From contig JAISAK010000241.1 of NCBI GenBank assembly GCA_031266695.1, forward strand, positions 1 to 9,755: DNA of 9,755 nt, written 5' to 3'. How positions within the stretch are numbered: position 1 is the stretch's first letter; each line of letters opens with the position of its first letter. This DNA comes from Treponema sp. GTDB lineage: Bacteria; Spirochaetota; Spirochaetia; Treponematales; Breznakiellaceae. The position numbers and the translations under genes are program-made. Of the stretch, positions 5,685 through 9,755 are shown one piece after another. Below the pieces are notes generated by a model that was not told the DNA's origin, did not search any database, and saw nothing but the letters and a program-made list of their open reading frames with translations.

Positions 5685-7040
5685 GTGATCAAAATCGAAA
5701 ACAATCTTTCCCGGGGCAGCGTTCTTACAAAACTGGTGCTTTTTGCCCTCCCTTTTCTGGCATCCAACGTTGTACAGTCCTTCTACAACGTGGCGGACAT
5801 GCTTATTGTAGGAAATTTTTCCGGAACCGCGAGTATGTCCGGGGTGAATATCGGCGGACAGATTACTTTTATCCTTACCAACACAATTATCGGGCTTTGC
5901 ATCGGCGCTACGGTACTCATCGGCCAGTACACAGGCGCGGGAAACCGCCGGGGGCTGGAACGGGTTACCACTACCATCATCACCCTGCTTATCCTTATCG
6001 CGGTGTTTATTACGGCAATCATGCTCATCTGCAGGAGACCGATTCTTCACCTGATCAGGACTCCGCCGGAATCCTTCACGGAAAGCCTCCGTTACCTGAC
6101 GGTTACCGTTTCGGGGCTGATATTCATCTTCGGATATAACGCGCTGGCGGCTATTCTCCGGGGAATGGGCAATTCCCGGCAGCCGTTTTATTTTGTACTT
6201 GCCGCCTGCGTTGTGAACATCGTCCTTGATCTTATATTCGTCGCCCTGTTCCACTGGGACGCCTTTGGGGCTGCCCTGGCTACGGTTCTTTCCCAGGCCC
6301 TTTCCATGTTCCTGTGCATCGGCTACATGGTAAAAAACAATTTTCAGTTCGATTTCAAACTGCGCTCTTACAGAATCTACCGGAAGGAGCTTGGCCTTAT
6401 TTTAAAAACAGGACTGCCAACCTGTCTGCAGAACAGCGTTACCAGCTTCTCTTTCCTTTTTCTCAACACCCTTGTAAACATTGTCGGCGGAGTCAGCGCT
6501 TCGGCCGCGCTGGGAGCCGTGAGCAAATTCAACAGTTTCGCGTTTATGCCGACCATAGCCGTCGGCGCCTCAATTTCCGCGATGAGCGCCCAGAATATCG
6601 GCGCCGGCCGTCTTGACCGGGCTGTTCAGACCTGCCGGATTGGTACTTTCTTCGGCGTCCTGATCACCTATGCCTTCTTTGTCTTTGTTCAGTTTTCTCC
6701 CGCGTCGATACTCCGCCTTTTCGGCGACGATCCGCAGATGATTCAGAACGGAGTTACCTACCTTCGTTCTTTCAGCCTGGACTTTCTGCTCATTCCCTTC
6801 ATTTTTTGCATTAACGGATTTCTTATAGGCGGCGGGCATACCCTGTTCACCCTGTTCACCACCCTCCTTTCTTCCGTATTTCTCCGCGTTCCTGTCTGCT
6901 ATGTTTTGGGCCTTTCGCTTAACTGGGGCATCAGGGGCATCGGTTTTGGCGCGCCCGTTGCCAGCGCGGGGGCCTTGATAGTAATTATCGCGTATCTCTT
7001 TACAGGAAGATGGAAACGCAATATGATTAAGCATAACTGA
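5685..7040 (+). CDS. MATE-family multidrug/cation antiporter
   Basis: This is an inner-membrane exporter of 451 residues, the usual length for MATE (NorM/MepA/DinF-like) proteins. These use Na+ or H+ gradients to expel cationic drugs or metabolites. The N-terminus has the family's typical LFALPFLASNVVQSFYNVADMLIVG region (about 19-43). Two homologous halves of about six membrane spans each follow, with LRGMGNSRQP and the VVNIVLDLIFV segment closing the first half. The second half begins near GLILKTGLPTCLQNS. The start is a GTG at 5685; no in-frame ATG is near and no clear Shine-Dalgarno precedes it, so expression may be weak or the start slightly different. It follows repeat copy 2 and converges on lptB. 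It does not look like part of the transport operon. The substrate cannot be inferred. Confidence 0.92.
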   Translation: MIKIENNLSRGSVLTKLVLFALPFLASNVVQSFYNVADMLIVGNFSGTASMSGVNIGGQITFILTNTIIGLCIGATVLIGQYTGAGNRRGLERVTTTIITLLILIAVFITAIMLICRRPILHLIRTPPESFTESLRYLTVTVSGLIFIFGYNALAAILRGMGNSRQPFYFVLAACVVNIVLDLIFVALFHWDAFGAALATVLSQALSMFLCIGYMVKNNFQFDFKLRSYRIYRKELGLILKTGLPTCLQNSVTSFSFLFLNTLVNIVGGVSASAALGAVSKFNSFAFMPTIAVGASISAMSAQNIGAGRLDRAVQTCRIGTFFGVLITYAFFVFVQFSPASILRLFGDDPQMIQNGVTYLRSFSLDFLLIPFIFCINGFLIGGGHTLFTLFTTLLSSVFLRVPVCYVLGLSLNWGIRGIGFGAPVASAGALIVIIAYLFTGRWKRNMIKHN

Positions 7041-7087
7041 AACCGGGGGCAGGCTGTTTAAGTTCTTTGGCCGCGGCGGCGGTGTTC

Positions 7088-7936
7088 CTACATCCTAAAC
7101 TCGCTGCCCAGATACACTTCCCGCACCATCTTGTCGGCAAGGATTACTTCGCGGCCCCCCCGGGCAACAATTGAACCATCCGCGATAATAAAAGCTTCCG
7201 TGGTAATCTCCAAAGTGTCCCGAACATTGTGATCGGTGATAAGAATACCGATGCCTTTTACGGCAAGACGGCGGATAATCTGCTTGATTTCGTATACCGC
7301 GATGGGGTCTATGCCCGCAAAGGGTTCGTCAAGCAGCAGAAACTTCGGCTCTGTCGCAAGGGCCCGGGCGATCTCGGTACGCCGCCGCTCGCCGCCGGAA
7401 AGGGTGTAACCGAACTGTTTCCGTATCTTGCTGATGCCGAATTCTTCCAGCAGGCTTTCCAGCCTTTCTTTTTTTTGCCCCTTGTCTATGTCCCGGCGGC
7501 TTTCCAGAATCGCGTAAATATTCTGCTCCACCGTAAGCTTGCGAAAAATTGACGCTTCTTGTGGAAGATAGGCAATGCCCTGCCGGGCCCGGCGGTACAT
7601 GGCCTTTGAAGTGATATCAATACTGTCCATAGTAACGATCCCCGCGGTGGGGTGGTAGAAGCCGACAATCATATAAAATATTGTTGTTTTTCCGGCGCCG
7701 TTGGGCCCCAGAAGGCCGGCTACTTCGCCGTTGTGCATGGAGAGGTTGACTCCCCTGACCACTTCCTTGCGGCCGAAGCGTTTGTGCAGATCCTGTACCG
7801 CAAGAATATGGCGCCCTGTCCCGCCTGCTTCGGCCTGTTCCGCCGGTTCGGGGGCCGCCGGATCAACAGCGGCGGCAAGTTCCCCCGCCGGACCGACAGC
7901 GGCTGCGGCCGGCGGCTCGATGCGTTCTTCGTCCAT
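7088..7936 (-). CDS. lptB: LptB, ATPase of the lipopolysaccharide-type export complex
   Basis: LptB is the cytoplasmic ATPase of the LptB2FGC extractor, which pulls LPS-type lipids from the inner membrane. Motifs are intact: Walker [10 protein letters not shown] (77-85), Q-loop in [12 protein letters not shown] (123-134), signature LSGGERRR (179-186), Walker B LLLDEP (200-205) with Glu204, and His236 (ITDHNVRDT). The C-terminus [12 protein letters not shown] is characteristic of LptB and distinguishes it from amino-acid transporter ATPases. The 282-residue length exceeds the usual 240 or so because of an N-terminal stretch of about 44 residues rich in Ala, Pro and Glu. No alternative start codon was seen at the domain boundary, so the extension appears genuine. 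The ATG follows the lptA stop with no gap (TAGATG). No lptF or lptG is in this window. Confidence 0.93.
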   Translation of the reverse strand: MDEERIEPPAAAAVGPAGELAAAVDPAAPEPAEQAEAGGTGRHILAVQDLHKRFGRKEVVRGVNLSMHNGEVAGLLGPNGAGKTTIFYMIVGFYHPTAGIVTMDSIDITSKAMYRRARQGIAYLPQEASIFRKLTVEQNIYAILESRRDIDKGQKKERLESLLEEFGISKIRKQFGYTLSGGERRRTEIARALATEPKFLLLDEPFAGIDPIAVYEIKQIIRRLAVKGIGILITDHNVRDTLEITTEAFIIADGSIVARGGREVILADKMVREVYLGSEFRM

Positions 7937-8614
7937 CTAATTCTTTATGGTTCCCGAAACGGAACCCTCCATAGTAACGTCATCGGTATCCAGATCCACC
8001 CGGATCCTGTCCGCCTTGAATTCATCATCTTTCTTGAATACAACCGGAAAGCCGGAAAGATCAAGAAGCTTTTCGTTGCGCCGGTAGACCGCGTATTCGG
8101 AACGGCAGACCATATCATCCTTGAAAAGCCGTACCGAAATCTGAAAAACCGTTACTTCCGCCTGATCATCGTATTCGATAAAACGTCCCTTGGCGACGAT
8201 TTCGTTTTTTTTGTCCTCCAGGGTCGAATTTCCTTCAAGCCGCGCAATCTTCAAGGTTCTGTCGTAGCGGAGCCTGTCCGCCTGAAAGAGAATATCCTTT
8301 TCCTCCTCCGCGCCCCATACGTTGCCGATACAGTCGATAAATTGATTGTCTTCGCCCTGTATTTCTATCCGCTCGGCGCGAAGCACAAGATTGTCGGAGT
8401 GTACTTCGGCGTTTCCCGCCAAAATGGTAACCTCCCGCCCAAGGGCTTTACTGCCCGACATTTTGTCCGCTTTGAACGTAAAGGTATCGGCGCCGGCGGT
8501 ATTTACATAAAGAAAAACGGCAAGGATGCAGAAAAATTTCCGTACAGGGAGTCCGGAAACGGCTTTGCAAAAAACCGGAGCTTTGAAAAAGTTTCCTTTA
8601 ACAATTTTTTTCAC
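7937..8614 (-). CDS. lptA: LptA/OstA-like periplasmic lipid-transport protein
   Basis: LptA-type proteins form the periplasmic beta-jellyroll bridge carrying LPS-like lipids from LptC to the outer-membrane LptD. This 225-residue protein has a long basic N-terminus, then a hydrophobic core (about FFCILAVFLYV) and a likely signal-peptidase site near TAGA/DTF around residue 43. The rest is made of repeating beta-strand patterns typical of the OstA domain, such as LVLRAERIEIQGE, ILFQADRLRYDRTLKIARLEG and EFKADRIRVDLDTDDVTMEGSVSG. The start is GTG at 8614, overlapping the lptC stop by 4 bp (GTGA), with GGAGG 7 bases upstream. It sits between lptC and lptB, the standard order. Sequence identity to the E. 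coli protein looks low, as usual for this family, so the call depends on domain pattern plus context. Confidence 0.85.
   Translation of the reverse strand: MKKIVKGNFFKAPVFCKAVSGLPVRKFFCILAVFLYVNTAGADTFTFKADKMSGSKALGREVTILAGNAEVHSDNLVLRAERIEIQGEDNQFIDCIGNVWGAEEEKDILFQADRLRYDRTLKIARLEGNSTLEDKKNEIVAKGRFIEYDDQAEVTVFQISVRLFKDDMVCRSEYAVYRRNEKLLDLSGFPVVFKKDDEFKADRIRVDLDTDDVTMEGSVSGTIKN
7949..7966. repeat. Small perfect hairpin at the 3' end of lptA
   Basis: GGTTCC (7949-7954) and GGAACC (7961-7966) form a 6-bp perfect stem with a 6-base loop. It lies 12 bases before the lptB start on the transcribed strand. It might influence translation of lptB, but it is short and lies in coding sequence, so chance is possible. 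Confidence 0.35.
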
Positions 8615-9330
8615 ATTGCGTCCTCCGTTGGCATAACGGTATTTTCGCCGGAAGAAGCCGTCTCGTCTCCGCCGCCGGCTTCGGCTTCCGCGATCCCGTC
8701 TTCCGCGGCGTCCGCTCCGGCGGATTCGGCTTCCGCGATCTCTTCTTCTTCTTCGTCTTCTTCGTCGTCATGAATGTAGGTGCCGTTCACGCCGTTTGTG
8801 AATTCCCAGGTCTGGCGCCGGGCGTCGGCGGAAAAACCGGTACCGGCAAACATCGTACCGTTCGTTCTGAAGACATTCACCTCATCCTCGGTCCCGCCGG
8901 TCAGGGTTCGCGCCTTATCCTTCCATTCGAGCCGCCGTGTCTCAATTGAAAAATCTTCGGATTCAACCTCGATCCTTACCCCGTCGTCCATGCGGATATC
9001 CCCGGATTCAAGCTCCACCGAAGCGCTGCCCGCCTGTCCGGAGGCGTTTATATCCTCCCCGTGGTTTCCGAACTGCTCAAAAGAAAAATTCCGCAGCTCC
9101 ATAATCCGGCGTTCTTCGTAACGTTCGGCCCGTTCCGCCTGAAAACGCGCAACCGGATCCGCGTTCCTCATCCGGACATACTCGACATTGTCCATAACAA
9201 TGTCAGGCTGGCTGCCGTCGGCCGATCCCTGCGGTCCATAATCAAAAGAACAGGCCGTGAAGAATAACGTGAAAAATAAAACTGAAACTTTGAAACCGCC
9301 CCGGGTTCTGAATCTTTTTTCCCTGTTCAA
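8611..9330 (-). CDS. lptC: LptC-like protein, probable lipoprotein with acidic tail
   Basis: LptC receives lipid from the inner-membrane extractor and passes it to LptA. I place the start at TTG 9330, giving 239 residues. The reading frame is open further upstream to 9516, but that part overlaps pyrG and shows a non-protein-like composition. From TTG the product begins with a basic n-region, a 12-residue hydrophobic core and FFTAC (Cys27), a relaxed spirochaete-type lipobox. The domain (about 42-185) shows LptC-type beta-strand features: PDIVMDNVEYVRM, ADPVARFQAERAERYE, and repeated strands ending in GTGFSADARRQTWEFTNGVNGTY. A tail of about 50 residues rich in Asp, Glu and Ala follows. The gene lies 25 bp after pyrG and overlaps lptA by 4 bp. 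The start codon is inferred from the signal sequence; a weak AGG-containing ribosome site precedes it. Confidence 0.78.
   Translation of the reverse strand: MNREKRFRTRGGFKVSVLFFTLFFTACSFDYGPQGSADGSQPDIVMDNVEYVRMRNADPVARFQAERAERYEERRIMELRNFSFEQFGNHGEDINASGQAGSASVELESGDIRMDDGVRIEVESEDFSIETRRLEWKDKARTLTGGTEDEVNVFRTNGTMFAGTGFSADARRQTWEFTNGVNGTYIHDDEEDEEEEEIAEAESAGADAAEDGIAEAEAGGGDETASSGENTVMPTEDAM
8622..8626 (-). promoter_or_regulatory. Ribosome binding site supporting the lptA GTG start
   Basis: On the minus strand GGAGG (8626 to 8622) stands 7 bases before the GTG at 8614. This selects GTG rather than the nearby out-of-frame ATG at 8616, which is the last sense codon of lptC. Confidence 0.65.
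8680..8770 (-). repeat. Low-complexity repeats encoding the acidic LptC tail
   Basis: Bases 8741-8770 are ten consecutive triplets of TCT/TCG/TTC type (GAA/GAC on the coding strand) that encode an Asp/Glu run. Next to it, the 16-bp TTCGGCTTCCGCGATC occurs at 8680-8695 and again at 8725-8740, offset by 45 bp. That keeps the reading frame and encodes IAEAE twice. Such simple repeats can change length by slippage without a frameshift here, because the units are multiples of three. Confidence 0.85.
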
Positions 9331-9355
9331 CCTGTTACCTGCTTTCCGTGCCCTG

Positions 9356-9755
9356 TCAGCCGCTTTTTTTTCCGCTGCCGCCTGTACCCTTGTCGCGCGC
9401 CGCCGCGATAAAATCCCTGAACAGGGGCGCCGCCGCGGTAGGCTTTGACTTGAACTCCGGATGAAACTGTACCCCCAACCCCCAGGGATGATCCGGCCAT
9501 TCGACGCACTCCACAAGGCTTTCGTCCGGGGTCAGGGCGGCGATTTTCAGCCCCGACTCGGACATTTCTTTGCGGTACCGGTTTGAAAATTCGTAGCGGT
9601 GCCGGTGCCGTTCCCAGATATTCTTTTCGCCGTAAGCCGCCAGAATATGCGTCTTCGGCTCCGCTACCGATTGGCTTTTTCCAAGCCGCATGGTACCGCC
9701 GTAATTTTTTACATCTATCTGTTCTTCCAGAAGGCTTATCACCGGGTACTTCGCG
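9356..9755 (-). CDS. pyrG: CTP synthase, C-terminal part (partial)
   Basis: PyrG makes CTP from UTP, ATP and glutamine, the last step of pyrimidine nucleotide synthesis. Only about 133 C-terminal residues are in the window; the gene runs off the right edge and its start lies outside. The frame stays open to the edge and reads AKYPVISLLEEQ there, followed by YGGTMRLG, matching the conserved region of the glutaminase domain. The residues NIWERHRHRYEFSN and GVQFHPEFKSKP supply the His and Glu of the glutamine amidotransferase catalytic triad; the nucleophilic Cys is beyond the window. The protein ends in a short Gly/Lys/Ser-rich tail. It lies 25 bp upstream of lptC on the same strand, so it may be co-transcribed with the lpt genes. 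Confidence 0.95.
   Translation of the reverse strand, partial: AKYPVISLLEEQIDVKNYGGTMRLGKSQSVAEPKTHILAAYGEKNIWERHRHRYEFSNRYRKEMSESGLKIAALTPDESLVECVEWPDHPWGLGVQFHPEFKSKPTAAAPLFRDFIAAARDKGTGGSGKKSG

Noticed and set aside
6839..6862. Tandem ACCCTGTTC repeat inside the MATE gene
   Set aside because: Only two 9-bp units, encoding a repeated Thr-Leu-Phe in a membrane helix; likely coincidental.
7041..7087. Possible bidirectional terminator between the MATE gene and lptB
   Set aside because: The 47 bp contain GC-rich runs but no convincing stem followed by a T-run on either strand.
7652..8773. Long 373-codon open frame on the + strand opposite lptA and lptB
   Set aside because: It is antisense to two well-supported genes, lacks domain-like sequence, and ends in a serine run produced by the triplet repeat of the lptC tail.
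9331..9516. Upstream extension of the lptC frame to an ATG at 9516
   Set aside because: It overlaps the conserved end of pyrG, is rich in Arg/Ser as expected for a shadow frame, and would bury the signal sequence inside the protein.

Overview
The window looks like chromosomal DNA from a spirochaete, most likely a Treponema-like organism of moderate GC content. This rests on the style of the proteins (an Lpt set with a lipoprotein-like LptC and an acidic LptC tail, and the MATE protein) and on gene order. No rRNA or marker gene fixes the taxon, so the assignment is an inference. All protein identifications were made by eye from motifs.

Positions 1-5608 hold a five-gene operon on the + strand: a periplasmic substrate-binding protein of the Fe3+/phosphonate/sugar-phosphate superfamily, a TIM-barrel sugar-phosphate isomerase/epimerase-like enzyme, a fused double-domain permease, its ATPase, and a HAD-family phosphatase-like enzyme. 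The genes are separated by 2 or 17 bp or overlap by 49 or 4 bp, so they should be co-transcribed and translationally coupled. Annotation pipelines would probably call the transporter 'iron(III)'. The binding protein lacks the paired tyrosines of classical ferric-binding proteins, and its partners are a TIM-barrel enzyme and a phosphatase-like enzyme. Uptake and processing of an organic phosphate or phosphonate, perhaps a sugar phosphate, fits better.

The whole operon, with its leader, is bracketed by a near-perfect inverted repeat of at least 76 bp (1-76 and 5502-5577, one mismatch). Copy 2 begins on the last base of the last stop codon. Copy 1 is cut by the window edge. Each copy contains a GC-rich hairpin, and copy 2 runs into a second, composite hairpin ending at 5608. 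No transposase is present. This bracketing is the most unusual structure in the window.

Positions 5685-7040 encode a MATE-family multidrug/cation antiporter on the + strand, directly behind the repeat.

Positions 7088-9755 are on the - strand and read pyrG (3' end only), lptC, lptA, lptB. PyrG makes CTP. LptC, LptA and LptB are parts of the machine that moves lipopolysaccharide-like lipids from the inner to the outer membrane. The three lpt genes are packed with a 4-bp overlap and a 0-bp junction. LptC here appears to be a lipoprotein starting at a TTG codon, and both LptC (acidic tail) and LptB (Ala/Pro-rich N-terminus) carry unusual low-complexity extensions. The MATE gene and lptB converge across 47 bp with no clear terminator. 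No tRNA, rRNA, CRISPR array or insertion sequence was seen.
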